A DNA stretch of 51,436 nucleotides from Syntrophaceae bacterium. GTDB taxonomy: Bacteria; Desulfobacterota; BSN033; UBA1163. Numbering within the stretch: position 1 is the stretch's first letter; each line of letters begins with the position of its first letter. Location: the NCBI GenBank assembly GCA_013388645.1, contig JACAEV010000154.1:1-51436 (forward strand), in the 5' to 3' direction. Below are positions 7,731-16,599 of this stretch, one piece after another. Both the position numbers and the translations under genes were made by a program. Below the pieces are notes generated by a model. That model was not told the DNA's origin. It made no database searches and saw only the letters and a list, made by a program, of their open reading frames with translations.

Positions 7731-9668
7731 TCATTTCCTTGCGATCTCATCGAGTACCACCTGGATGAGGCTTTCGGCATCTAATCCCTGCATCTTGTAA
7801 AGATCATCCGGTTTCCCAGAACTTCCGTATTGTGTGATCCCTAACTTCCGAAAACGAATGGACAACCGATGTTCTGCGATCACATTGGCAATACGGCTTC
7901 CGAGACCCGTATGAATCTGGTGATCCTCATAGGTGATGACCGTTCCCGTGTGGGCAGCCTTGAGGATGGCTTCAACATCTAAATCGCTCAGGCAAGAAAT
8001 GTTCAGGACCTGAACTTCGATTCCCTTTTCCTTCAATTTCTCCCAAGCTTGGACTGCCCGATAGACCATACCTCCTGTTGTGATGATGGCCGCATCTTTC
8101 CCCTTTCGAACCAGATCAGCATCGCCGTACCGAAACTCATAGGCATGGCCAAACATAGGGATTCCTTCTTCAGTGAGAAGAATGGGGATGGGAGAGCGAC
8201 CCATGGCGACTAAAAAATTCCCATGGGTTTTGGCAACATATCGAATGACCCGATCGGTCTGGTTGGGGTCTGCTGGAATGATGATTTTGTACCCAAAGAG
8301 GTTTCGCATTACCCCAACATAGTCGATACATTGATGCGTATTGCCATCTTCACCGACATCGAGGCCGTTATGCGTGCAGATCAATTTGAGGTTTGTTTCA
8401 TTGATATCGTTGAGGCGGTGTTGATTGTAGGTTTCATCAATCCCGAAGACGCCGAAATCGGCAAAGAGGGAGAGAAGACCGAGGGTGGAGATCGAACCCG
8501 CGATGGTGGCAGTATTATGCTCCTGAATTCCTCCTTGAAAGAAATGGTCTGGAAATTGTTTGGCGAAAGCGGTCGTCTTTGTTGAAGGGGCTAAGTCACA
8601 ATCGAAAACGGTCATAGGAAGAGAACCATCCTTTTTTAGGTTTACCTTGGCGAGATCCAGAAGAGCATTTCCAAAGGCTGAACGGTTATCCAGCTTCTGA
8701 TCTTTTTCATAATTTCTTGGATTTCCTATTTGGATGGAAGGGATTTCGATCGGATATTTTCTCCCGGAAAAGGGAAGGTTTTCTTTCTCCCGAATTTGGC
8801 GGTAGCGATCTAAATCGTCCTCCACTCCCAGCTCCTGGATGGCCTTTTTGTACTCCTCCAGATTTAAGGCCCTTCCATGAAATTCTTCTTTTCCCTCCAT
8901 GAAAGAGACGCCCTTTCCCATGGTGGTGTGGGCGAGGATCATCGTGGGGTGGTGGTTGATGCTCGCCTTTCGAAATGCAGAATAGATCTCCTGGAATTGA
9001 TGGCCATCGACTTCAATGACCTTCCATCCATCTGATTCATAATTTTTTGAAATATTCTGGGGCATGATTTCTGGCGTGACTCCGCTGATCTGTCTTAAGT
9101 TGTAGTCGATGATGACGGTAAGGTTATCCAGGCCATATTTGATCGCAAAGCGGCGGGCCTCAGAGATCTGGCCTTTCTGCTGTTCTCCACAACCCATGGT
9201 GACAAAAACATGGAATCCTCTTTTTAATATTCTTGATCCCAATGCGAATCCACAGCCTGCGGATAATCCTTGGCCCAGGTTGCCGGTATTCCATTCCACA
9301 CCCGGAATTCCTTTTTCCACATGTCCTTCGAAAGGACTTCCTGCTTTCCGAAAGGTTGCAATCGCAGCCTCAATAGGATAGAAGCCGATACGGCCAAGGG
9401 CCGAATATACGCCAGGAGAGGTATGCCCATGACTGATGACGATTCGATCTCTGTTGGGATCCGAAGCATACTGGGGATGAACATTGGCATAGGAATAAAG
9501 GACCAAATAAAAATCAATGGACGACATCGATCCCCCTGGATGTCCTGATCCAGCCAGGGTTGTCATCTTCAGGATATCGCCACGTGCCAACCTGGCCAAT
9601 TCGGCTAACTTTTTAATCGATTCTTCATCCAGTGTTTCAGCATCAAATCTTTTTTGGTTCATTGACAC
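7731..9668 (-). CDS. transketolase, divergent
   Basis: This 645-residue full-length thiamine-diphosphate transketolase would transfer two-carbon ketol units between sugar phosphates. Order: ThDP/pyrophosphate domain 1-290, pyrimidine domain about 320-500, C-terminal domain 510-645. Family signatures are GHPGGSMS, ISHGHTSPG, TGNLGQGLS, EFHG (His264), the catalytic Glu in GIQEHN and GEDGNTHQ. The metal-binding motif is abnormal: residues 159-161 read GCG where the family has GDG, although Asn190 in IIDYN is kept and the Gly after it is Leu. It is not adjacent to other pentose-phosphate genes but sits in the HAD/DUF47 series and near a transaldolase-like gene, so it may serve the local catabolic locus. 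ThDP binding with Cys160 is an open question. Confidence 0.88.
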   Translation of the reverse strand: MSMNQKRFDAETLDEESIKKLAELARLARGDILKMTTLAGSGHPGGSMSSIDFYLVLYSYANVHPQYASDPNRDRIVISHGHTSPGVYSALGRIGFYPIEAAIATFRKAGSPFEGHVEKGIPGVEWNTGNLGQGLSAGCGFALGSRILKRGFHVFVTMGCGEQQKGQISEARRFAIKYGLDNLTVIIDYNLRQISGVTPEIMPQNISKNYESDGWKVIEVDGHQFQEIYSAFRKASINHHPTMILAHTTMGKGVSFMEGKEEFHGRALNLEEYKKAIQELGVEDDLDRYRQIREKENLPFSGRKYPIEIPSIQIGNPRNYEKDQKLDNRSAFGNALLDLAKVNLKKDGSLPMTVFDCDLAPSTKTTAFAKQFPDHFFQGGIQEHNTATIAGSISTLGLLSLFADFGVFGIDETYNQHRLNDINETNLKLICTHNGLDVGEDGNTHQCIDYVGVMRNLFGYKIIIPADPNQTDRVIRYVAKTHGNFLVAMGRSPIPILLTEEGIPMFGHAYEFRYGDADLVRKGKDAAIITTGGMVYRAVQAWEKLKEKGIEVQVLNISCLSDLDVEAILKAAHTGTVITYEDHQIHTGLGSRIANVIAEHRLSIRFRKLGITQYGSSGKPDDLYKMQGLDAESLIQVVLDEIARK

Positions 9669-9696
9669 CCCCGATAGCGTTTAAAGAATCAATAAA

Positions 9697-9737
9697 ATCC
9701 CCCCAACCCCCCTTTACCAAAGGGGGAGAGGGGGGAT
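9697..9737. repeat. G/C-tract hairpin
   Basis: ATCCCCCC pairs with GGGGGGAT, and an inner CCCCCTTT pairs with AAAGGGGG, giving a long two-part stem. It may end transcription in either direction, but it lacks a clean U-run. A weaker relative (CCTTCC...AAAGGGAGG) occurs near 10075-10130. Confidence 0.55.
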
Positions 9738-9952
9738 CGCCCCTCTATTATAATAGAGATTGAATTCATTGCAAGTCTCTTTTATGATAGGAGACAACTC
9801 CTCGATTAAGGGTTCAGGTCATATACCTGTATCCACGTACCCCTTTTTGGCATAGAGGGGGGAGAGGAGATTTTTAAAAGTAATTAGCCATTAGGTAAAC
9901 TCCCGGCTCTGCTGGGGGACTCGCAGCGTTTGACCGGAACGTGCCCCGCAAG

Positions 9953-9971
9953 CCCCGCCTTGTAGGCGGGG
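9953..9971. repeat. short GC-rich hairpin, copy 1
   Basis: CCCCGCC and GGCGGGG form a perfect 7-base stem with the loop TTGTA. It resembles the second hairpin 40 bases downstream, suggesting a REP-like element. Confidence 0.5.
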
Positions 9972-10007
9972 TCAAGGGGCACAAAATAAATGAGACACCC
10001 TTGCCAT

Positions 10008-10036
10008 GAAGCCCCGTCCTGTGGGCGGGGAGCTTC
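10008..10036. repeat. short GC-rich hairpin, copy 2
   Basis: GAAGCCCCG pairs imperfectly with CGGGGAGCTTC around TCCTGTGGG. It shares the AGCCCCG...GGCGGGG core with copy 1 at 9953. Confidence 0.5.
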
Positions 10037-10192
10037 ACATTTTCGGGAATATGCATTTCTCTTGAGAAATTCCTCCCAACCTTCCTTTGCCTGTCTTTGA
10101 CAGGAAAAAGATTACCAAAGGGAGGGGAAATATTTCACCGTTTGCCAAAGGGGGATGAAAAACTCATAAATGGATGGGGCTATGATAGGACC

Positions 10193-10972
10193 ATGGGGGA
10201 ATATCGGAAGATAGCAGGCATTGAACATGAAGGGAAGCACATTCCCTGCCGCCTTATCATTTTTGATAAGGATGGAACGCTGATCGATTTTGCAGCCACT
10301 TGGGTTCCTCTGATTCGAAAAAGGGTTGCTTTTTTATTAAAGCAGTTAGGAAGAAATGGAGGATTAGAAGCCTTTTTATTGAAATCTTGGGGGATAGATC
10401 CAATGACTGGAAAAGTTGACCCAAGAGGACCTTGCCCGGTATCGCCGAGATCGGACGAAATTATTATTGGGACGATGGCTCTTTATCAGCATGGGTTTCC
10501 ATGGGATGAATCGAAGAGTCTCGTAGCGCAAGCATTTGACCTTGCCGATGCAGATGGAGATTGGCGAGAGAAGGTGGTTCCCATTAAAGACATCCAAACT
10601 TTTCTTTCCCGATTGAAATGCGATGGCGTCTATACTGCCCTTGCAACCAACGACGAGCGAAAGGATACGGAGGCTATTCTCTCTCATCTTGAAATGGAGG
10701 GGTTGTTTGATATCATCCTCTGCGCAGGAGAGGTGGAACCACCCAAACCTCATCCTGAGACCATCTTAACCATTTGCCGGAAGCTCTCCATTCCTCCTGA
10801 AGAGACAGTCATGGTGGGGGATTCGGTCACAGACATGATGATGGGGAAAAGGGCCGGTGTGGCGTTGACCATTGGAATTCTTGAAGGAGGGGTGACTCCA
10901 AAAGAAGAATTGGAGAAGGTGGCTGACTTCGTGGTCAACTCGATCCGCGATTTAAAATTTTGCGATTTTTAA
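10193..10972 (+). CDS. HAD-superfamily phosphatase, phosphoglycolate-phosphatase-like
   Basis: This is a 259-residue HAD hydrolase. Motif I is FDKDGTLIDF, motif II the Thr in ATND, motif III the Lys in KPHP and motif IV GDSVTDMMMG. The cap is the small helical type of subclass IA. It is unrelated in detail to the first HAD gene at 6584. The substrate is not evident; phosphoglycolate phosphatase is the nearest general description. I placed the start at ATG 10193 because upstream codons lie in a repeat and are not family-like. The ribosome site is weak (TAGGA only 2 bases away). It stands alone on the plus strand between transketolase (divergent) and the acylase gene 200 bases on. Confidence 0.8.
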   Translation: MGEYRKIAGIEHEGKHIPCRLIIFDKDGTLIDFAATWVPLIRKRVAFLLKQLGRNGGLEAFLLKSWGIDPMTGKVDPRGPCPVSPRSDEIIIGTMALYQHGFPWDESKSLVAQAFDLADADGDWREKVVPIKDIQTFLSRLKCDGVYTALATNDERKDTEAILSHLEMEGLFDIILCAGEVEPPKPHPETILTICRKLSIPPEETVMVGDSVTDMMMGKRAGVALTIGILEGGVTPKEELEKVADFVVNSIRDLKFCDF

Positions 10973-11173
10973 TCGAATTTACTGTGACCATCGGGGATGG
11001 TAGGAACTCCTTTCCTTGAGGTGGAGCGAAAATAGGGGAAATGTGAACATGAGCCGAATATAAGGACGAAACCGATCAAGAAGGGGGAATTCGAACCCAA
11101 GTCGACTTGAAGTCGATATATTTCAGGAACCCCTCGCTTCAGAGGTGAGGGAGGCTTCAGAGGAGGGAAAGCC

Positions 11174-13621
11174 ATGAAAAAGTTCGCACTGAGTATCTTC
11201 TGTTTGATTTGCATTTACTGTTTTTCATCAACGGATTCACTTTCAAAAACCTCTTTAGTGACGGTTTATCGGGATGACTACGGAGTCCCCCATATTTTTT
11301 CTCAGGACATCGAAGGGCTCTTTTACGGTTTTGGCTATGCCACGGCCCAGGACAGGCTTTTTCAGATAGATATGCTTCGAAGAACTTATTGGGGAAGGGT
11401 CGCGGAAGTTCATGGAGCCAAATTTCTTGAATTTGATAAATCCATGCGTCGGGACAATCTGACACGGGCTCAAGTGAAGGACCAGATTGGGGCCCTGGAT
11501 AAGGAATATCAAAGCGTCTTGCGTTCCTTTGCTGATGGTATCAATGCTTATGTTCGTGAGATTCAGAGCGACCCCTCGCAGAAAGCCCCTGCCGAATTCG
11601 GCAAATTTGGAGTTGACCCCGAAAAGTGGGAAGCAGAAGATGTCGCAGCCGTTTTTAATTCTGTCATGGGTGTCTTTATGGATTTCTCAAGGGAATTGGA
11701 AAACCGGGCACTTCTCGATTTCCTCATCAAAAAACACGGGCAAAAGAAAGGACAAGCGATCTTTAAAGATTGTGTCTGGGGAAATGATCCCAGTGGTTTT
11801 ACGACGATCCCATCCATTGCCAAAGCAACGCCGGTTACCAAGAGAAAGGCTGAACATGTTAAGCCCAACTCTGTTGCCATGGGGCTGATGAAGGAGTCAG
11901 AGACGCTTCGCCAGGCTTACCTCCAATTGGGCATCCTTCCTCCAGGTGACATCCTTGCATCCAGTTACGCTTTTGTGGTTTCAGGAAAACGCTCGGCAAC
12001 AGGAAATGCCCTTTTAATGGGTGGACCTCAATTTGGTTTCCACCTTCCATCCGACCTCTATGAAGCAGGACTTCATGGGCCAGGGATGAATGTGATCGGA
12101 TCGACCTTAGTCGGGTATCCCTGTCTGATGTTCGGCCATAATGAAAAGAGTGCCTTTTCATCGACCGCTGGAGTGGATAATATTACAGATATCTTTGAAG
12201 AGAAGCTAAATCCCAAAAATCCTCGTCAATATTGGTTTTTGGGAAAGTGGCGTGCCATGGATGCGCGAAAAGAGGTCTTCAAGGTGAAGAATGAGGAGCC
12301 TAAGGAGTTTACTTTTTATTATACGGTTCATGGGCCCATCATTCGAATGGATGAAGGGAAGGGAATTGCCTATTCTAAGCAACTTGCCTGCAAAGAAGAC
12401 TACCTTTCTGGATTCGTATCCTTCTATGAACTGATGAAGGCTCAGACGCCTGAAGATTTTAAGAAGGCCGCTTCCCTCAGTTCCCTTTCGGTCAATGTCT
12501 ACTATGCAGATACATCAGGCCACATAGGATATTTTCATCAGGGGAGATATCCAAAACGAAATGGAAAGGTAAATCTCCTTTTTCCAACACCAGGGACGGG
12601 AGAATTCGAATGGGAGGGATTCATGCCGACTGATAAAAACCCTCATGTGATGAATCCAACAACAGGAATTATTGCCAACTGGAATAACAAACCTGCAAGA
12701 GATTGGTGGAATGGAGATCTTGGTGGAATATTAGGGGGTGTAGGAGGATGGGGTATTGATCACCGTGCCTCCCTTCTGATGGAGATCGTAAAGGGGAAAG
12801 ATAAGATTTCGATCGATGATCTAAAGAAGATGATTCAGGATATTACTTTTTCTCACCTTGGAGCTCAGAGGTTCAAACCTTTCCTTATGGAGGCGGGGAA
12901 GAGATACAAGAGTTCTGATTCAAGGATTGAGAAGGCTCTTGAAATTCTGAAGGCATGGGATGATCGATGGTCCGATCAAAATAATGATGGATTTTATGAT
13001 CATCCTGGTCTCACGATCTTCAATGCCTGGTGGGATATCGTGCTTAAGAACACTTTTGAAGATGAATTGGGAGACTATTGGGTATCTCTTGAGACAAGCT
13101 ATGGTGGCCCTTATGCCTGGGAAAGAAGAAAAAGATATCCTGGGAATTCTCTTTTTCTGCGGGCACTCCTTGGGAAGAAGGCACCCAATCCCACTGGACT
13201 TGATTACTTCAATGGAAAAAGAGATGAAATTCTTGTGAAGAGCCTAAGCGAAGCTCTCGACAGGGTGGAGAAAAAATTTGGAACATCCGAAATGAACACG
13301 TGGAAGACACCGGTTACTCCGATGGGTTATGTTCCAACAACCATTCACGGAGTCACTTCCACAGGAGAGAAGGTCAAGGGGACTTTCTTCATGGAGCGAG
13401 GGACGGAGAATCATATTGTCGAATTAAAAAAGGAGGGGGCAGAAGGAATGATGGTCGTTCCCCCTGGTACAAGCGGTTTGGTCAAACCTGATGGGACAAA
13501 GAGTGCCCACTATGAGGACCAGCTCGAACTGTTTAACCGGTTCCAATATAAACCGATGTTGTTGAAAGAGGAGGCGATTAAAGCCAAACCCAAACAGGAA
13601 CTGACCTATACTTATGAATAA
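11174..13621 (+). CDS. penicillin acylase family amidohydrolase (Ntn hydrolase), secreted
   Basis: This 815-residue precursor has a signal peptide (about 1-25), an alpha-chain region, a spacer and a beta chain. Family marks are VYRDDYGVPHIF, FGYATAQDRLFQIDMLRR, GPQFGFHLPSDLYEAGLHGPG, the FGHNEKSAFSSTAG stretch and the oxyanion-site segment NWNNKPARDWW. The expected self-cleavage nucleophile is Ser264 in LASSYAFVVSGK; the residue after it is Tyr, where classical members have Asn. Enzymes of this family hydrolyse amides such as penicillin G, acyl-homoserine lactones or other N-acyl compounds in the periplasm, and the substrate cannot be told here. The ribosome site is GGAGG 9 bases before the ATG. 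No partner genes are in tight linkage, though it lies inside the larger catabolic locus. Confidence 0.88.
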   Translation: MKKFALSIFCLICIYCFSSTDSLSKTSLVTVYRDDYGVPHIFSQDIEGLFYGFGYATAQDRLFQIDMLRRTYWGRVAEVHGAKFLEFDKSMRRDNLTRAQVKDQIGALDKEYQSVLRSFADGINAYVREIQSDPSQKAPAEFGKFGVDPEKWEAEDVAAVFNSVMGVFMDFSRELENRALLDFLIKKHGQKKGQAIFKDCVWGNDPSGFTTIPSIAKATPVTKRKAEHVKPNSVAMGLMKESETLRQAYLQLGILPPGDILASSYAFVVSGKRSATGNALLMGGPQFGFHLPSDLYEAGLHGPGMNVIGSTLVGYPCLMFGHNEKSAFSSTAGVDNITDIFEEKLNPKNPRQYWFLGKWRAMDARKEVFKVKNEEPKEFTFYYTVHGPIIRMDEGKGIAYSKQLACKEDYLSGFVSFYELMKAQTPEDFKKAASLSSLSVNVYYADTSGHIGYFHQGRYPKRNGKVNLLFPTPGTGEFEWEGFMPTDKNPHVMNPTTGIIANWNNKPARDWWNGDLGGILGGVGGWGIDHRASLLMEIVKGKDKISIDDLKKMIQDITFSHLGAQRFKPFLMEAGKRYKSSDSRIEKALEILKAWDDRWSDQNNDGFYDHPGLTIFNAWWDIVLKNTFEDELGDYWVSLETSYGGPYAWERRKRYPGNSLFLRALLGKKAPNPTGLDYFNGKRDEILVKSLSEALDRVEKKFGTSEMNTWKTPVTPMGYVPTTIHGVTSTGEKVKGTFFMERGTENHIVELKKEGAEGMMVVPPGTSGLVKPDGTKSAHYEDQLELFNRFQYKPMLLKEEAIKAKPKQELTYTYE

Positions 13622-13724
13622 AACAGGGCATTTTTTCTTGCCTGGTATCCGCGAGATCGTGGATGGAGTTTGAAGGAGCGTTAGGCTTTTTCCCCGAGTT
13701 TCTATACTTGAGACTCCGAACCAA

Positions 13725-16142
13725 CTAACTTTTTACTTTCAGGTTTTCGGGGTCATAAAGCGGTTCTCTTTCAACGGTGGCTTCATACCTCTTGGCAGCG
13801 ACTTCGATTTGTAGTCGGGTCCCGGGTTCCGTATAATGGATGGGGAGATATCCATAGGCAATGGGCTTTTTGATTGTGTGCCCAAAGCCTCCACTGGTGA
13901 CCAAACCGATCACCTTGTCTCCATCAAGAATGGCTTCTTTTCCAATGGGCATCAGAGGCCCGGAATGGATGGTCAGGCAAGAGAGGCGACGGGTGATCCC
14001 TTTTTCTTTCTGAATCAGTAAAGCGTTTCGGCCAATGAAATCTCCTTTATCCAGCTTGACACAGAAATCAAGACCCGCTTCAAAAGGAGTGTATTCAGGT
14101 GAAATATCTCCACTCCAATATCGGTATCCTTTTTCCAGGCGTAAAGATTCAATACAGCGATATCCCGCGTTGATCAGCCCAAAGGGTTTCCCTACTTCCC
14201 AGATGGCATCGTAGACATGCAAGGCATATTCCACTGGTACATGCAATTCCCATCCCAGTTCACCCACATAGGTGATTCGAAGGGCAAGGGCAGGGGCGTG
14301 ACCGATTGTGATTTGTTTACAGGTCATGTAGGGAAATCCCTCATTGGAAAGATCGTCTTTGGTCAATGGTTTAAGGATTTGCCGCGACAGAGGGCCACAA
14401 AGGGTGATACAGGCTTTACTGGATGTCACATCATTGACCGATATAAGAGAGTTTTTGGGGAGATGTCTCTGGATCCAGGATAAGTCATGTTTCACAAAGG
14501 CAGTTCCTGTGACAATATAAAAGTGTTCCTCCCCAAGGCGACTGATGGTGAGATCACACTCCACTCCTCCTTTTTCATTCAGCATCTGGGTATAGGTGAT
14601 CGACTCGATGGGTTTATCCATTTGGTTAGCTGTTATTTTCTGGAGAAATGGAAGCGACCCAGGACCTTTGATCTCGATTTTTCCGAACGAGGTTTGGTCG
14701 ATGACTCCTGCCTTGGTTCTAACCGCTTCGTGTTCCTTTCCAACATGTTCAAACCAATTTGGAAGTCTCCACCCTAATTTATCTTTTGGAGCTACCCCTT
14801 TGGGGGCAAACCAGTTCGGCCTCTCCCAACCCGATTTTTCTCCAAAAACCGCCCTCATCTTTTTTAAGCGTGGGTAAAGTGGGCTTGTCCGTAAGGGCCT
14901 TGCGGAAAGCATCTCTTCATAGGGCCTACTCATCGAATAGTGGTGGGCGTAGACTTCGATGGATCTTTCGAGGGCATATTTTTGACTTCCGTGGTGGGCT
15001 CCAAATCGCCGTATGTCCAAACGCCAAAGATCTAAGCTGGGCGCCCCTTCGATGATCCATTCGGCCATCATCTTTCCAACTCCTCCTCCGGCAGCAATCC
15101 CATGGGCGCAGAAACCTGCGGCGACGAAGAAATTCTTCACTTCTGCCGCTTCCCCCATCACAAAATCTCCGTCGGAGGTAAACGCCTCAGGCCCATTGAG
15201 CAATGTGATGATTTCAGCATCACCAATAGCCGGAACCCGCTTGATGGCCAGAAGGGAGAGAGGTTCGAAATGTTCGTAGTTAGATTTAAGTAATGTCTTG
15301 GTAAAATCTCTCGGAATCCCATCCAACGCCCATGGAATGGGATTGTGTTCATACCCTCCCATGATGAGGCCCCCCACTTCCTCACGGAAATATACAAGAA
15401 GATCGGGGTCTCGCATGGTGGGCATTCCCTTTCGGACTCCCTTGATCGGTTTGGTAATGATATATTGGTGCTCCATTGGAATAATGGGGATGGAAACACC
15501 CACCATCTTTCCAATCTCTGGTGCCCAGATCCCAGCAGCATTCACCACGATTTCTGTTTTGATGTTTCTTTTTTCCGTTAGAACCTGATCGACTGCCCCG
15601 TTCTTTAAAGTAATCCCTGTCACACGGGTCTCTGTATAAATCGTCGCCCCACGATCTTTGGCTCCTTTAGCCAGGGCATACGTCACTCCACTTGGATCAA
15701 TCTGACCATCTGTCGGAAGATTGGCCGCTCCAACGATCCCTTTCTTTTCCATCACGGGAAAAAGGTCACAAGCTTCTTTAGGACTGATCAATTCCATGGG
15801 CAATCCGAAGGTTTTGGCCATGGCGGCTGATCGGCGCAATTCTTCCATCCGGTCCTTTGATGAAGCGATCCGAAGACCGCCCACTTCGCTCCAACCGGTA
15901 TGTTGGCCTGTCTCTTCATCCAGCCGAGAGTAGAGTTCGATGCTGTATTTCAGCATCTTCGTAATGTTTACCGAGGAGCGTAATTGACCCACCAGACCGG
16001 CAGCATGAAAGGTGGCACCGCTGGTGAGTTCTCCCTTATCCAAAAGGATCACGTCGTTCCATCCCATTTTGGTCAGATGGTAAGCAATGCTGCAGCCTGT
16101 AATTCCGCCTCCGATGATCACCACCCTGGCTTGATCTTTCAT
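13725..16142 (-). CDS. FAD-dependent dehydrogenase with GcvT domain (dimethylglycine/sarcosine dehydrogenase type)
   Basis: This 805-residue two-part enzyme has an N-terminal DAO-type FAD domain with the Rossmann motif IIGGGITG (residues 9-16) and the sequence SGATFHAAGL. Its His46 corresponds to the residue that binds FAD covalently in dimethylglycine and sarcosine dehydrogenases. The C-terminal half (about 430-800) is an aminomethyltransferase (GcvT) folate-binding domain, with ECDLTISRLG, YRCIESLRLEKGYRYWSGDISP and GRNALL typical of it. The expected reaction is oxidative N-demethylation of an N-methyl amine with capture of formaldehyde by tetrahydrofolate; the actual substrate is unknown. 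The ribosome site is GGAGG 9 bases before the ATG. It is divergent from the ABC substrate-binding protein gene, and its promoter carries operator D, tying it to the GntR regulon. Confidence 0.87.
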   Translation of the reverse strand: MKDQARVVIIGGGITGCSIAYHLTKMGWNDVILLDKGELTSGATFHAAGLVGQLRSSVNITKMLKYSIELYSRLDEETGQHTGWSEVGGLRIASSKDRMEELRRSAAMAKTFGLPMELISPKEACDLFPVMEKKGIVGAANLPTDGQIDPSGVTYALAKGAKDRGATIYTETRVTGITLKNGAVDQVLTEKRNIKTEIVVNAAGIWAPEIGKMVGVSIPIIPMEHQYIITKPIKGVRKGMPTMRDPDLLVYFREEVGGLIMGGYEHNPIPWALDGIPRDFTKTLLKSNYEHFEPLSLLAIKRVPAIGDAEIITLLNGPEAFTSDGDFVMGEAAEVKNFFVAAGFCAHGIAAGGGVGKMMAEWIIEGAPSLDLWRLDIRRFGAHHGSQKYALERSIEVYAHHYSMSRPYEEMLSARPLRTSPLYPRLKKMRAVFGEKSGWERPNWFAPKGVAPKDKLGWRLPNWFEHVGKEHEAVRTKAGVIDQTSFGKIEIKGPGSLPFLQKITANQMDKPIESITYTQMLNEKGGVECDLTISRLGEEHFYIVTGTAFVKHDLSWIQRHLPKNSLISVNDVTSSKACITLCGPLSRQILKPLTKDDLSNEGFPYMTCKQITIGHAPALALRITYVGELGWELHVPVEYALHVYDAIWEVGKPFGLINAGYRCIESLRLEKGYRYWSGDISPEYTPFEAGLDFCVKLDKGDFIGRNALLIQKEKGITRRLSCLTIHSGPLMPIGKEAILDGDKVIGLVTSGGFGHTIKKPIAYGYLPIHYTEPGTRLQIEVAAKRYEATVEREPLYDPENLKVKS

Positions 16143-16397
16143 GGTTCATATCCTCCATTGCCTAAAAAATAAAGGTTATCGTCTAAAGGTAATGGGTAAA
16201 GATGCCCGTATCGTTAAATTAAAATTGACGTCCGTCGTTGTCGAACCTTGTATCGATACTCGTGTAGGGAGACTGGACGTTCGAGCTTCATCTTTCAAAC
16301 TTCATGCTTCGAAACCAGCTTCGTCACCCATAACCGTTTACCCTATAACCAAACGGGCTTCGTAACCATAACCCTAAAATGATTTTATCGAGCTACC

Positions 16398-16415
16398 TTC
16401 CTGTTTACACAGGAC
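16398..16415 (-). promoter_or_regulatory. operator D (GntR/HutC-type palindrome) before FAD/GcvT dehydrogenase
   Basis: It contains TCCTGTTTACACAGGA (16399-16414), perfectly self-complementary apart from the centre. It aligns with operators A, B and C over CCTRTNTASAYAGG and lies at the -10 of the minus-strand promoter. Confidence 0.7.
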
Positions 16416-16440
16416 TAATTTAAAAAATAGTTTTTGTCAA
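16412..16440 (-). promoter_or_regulatory. promoter for FAD/GcvT dehydrogenase
   Basis: The -35 is TTGACA (16440-16435), the spacer 17 bases and the -10 TAGTCC (16417-16412). The -10 is poor and merges with operator D, the same layout as the DUF47 promoter. Confidence 0.55.
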
Positions 16441-16451
16441 CAGCAAAAAGG

Positions 16452-16480
16452 TTGACAAAAAAAATTCTTTTCGATATAAA
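16452..16480 (+). promoter_or_regulatory. strong sigma70-type promoter for substrate-binding protein
   Basis: The -35 is TTGACA (16452-16457), the spacer 17 bases and the -10 TATAAA (16475-16480). The -35 boxes of this and the minus-strand promoter are 11 bases apart. No copy of the operator overlaps this one. Confidence 0.65.
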
Positions 16481-16599
16481 AAAAAACAATACCCAATCGA
16501 TTCCAAAATCTTAAGCAAAGGAGGGGAGGTGAAGATTTAAGAGTTTCAAAGAAAAAAAGGAATAATCAAAGATATCTGAAAAAAAAGGAGGTTAAACGT

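Larger units (their letters stand above)
9669..10192. other. intergenic stretch with palindromic hairpins
   Basis: This spacer separates the divergent transketolase and second HAD genes. It holds three separate strong hairpins, listed individually, and G/C-tract copies of the kind CCCCCAACCCCC / AAAGGGGG. No protein gene is supported; the open frame that runs into the HAD gene from 10097 is made of these repeats. Confidence 0.5.
16143..16599. other. divergent regulatory region with degenerate repeat
   Basis: About 450 bases separate the FAD dehydrogenase from the binding-protein gene. The left part (16170-16380) is a degenerate, self-similar repeat tract (GTAATGGGTAAAG..., TTCATGCTTCGAAACC...). 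The right part holds back-to-back promoters and operator D, listed separately. No protein gene is seen. Confidence 0.5.

Noticed and set aside
9831-9848. Possible fifth copy of the GntR operator (TACCTGTATCCACGTACC).
   Set aside because: Only the left half matches; the right half lacks AGGTA and there is no TTGACA box in the right place for transketolase.
9697-10036. Hairpin cluster considered as a small CRISPR array.
   Set aside because: The hairpins are not evenly spaced direct repeats with unique spacers, and no cas gene is present.
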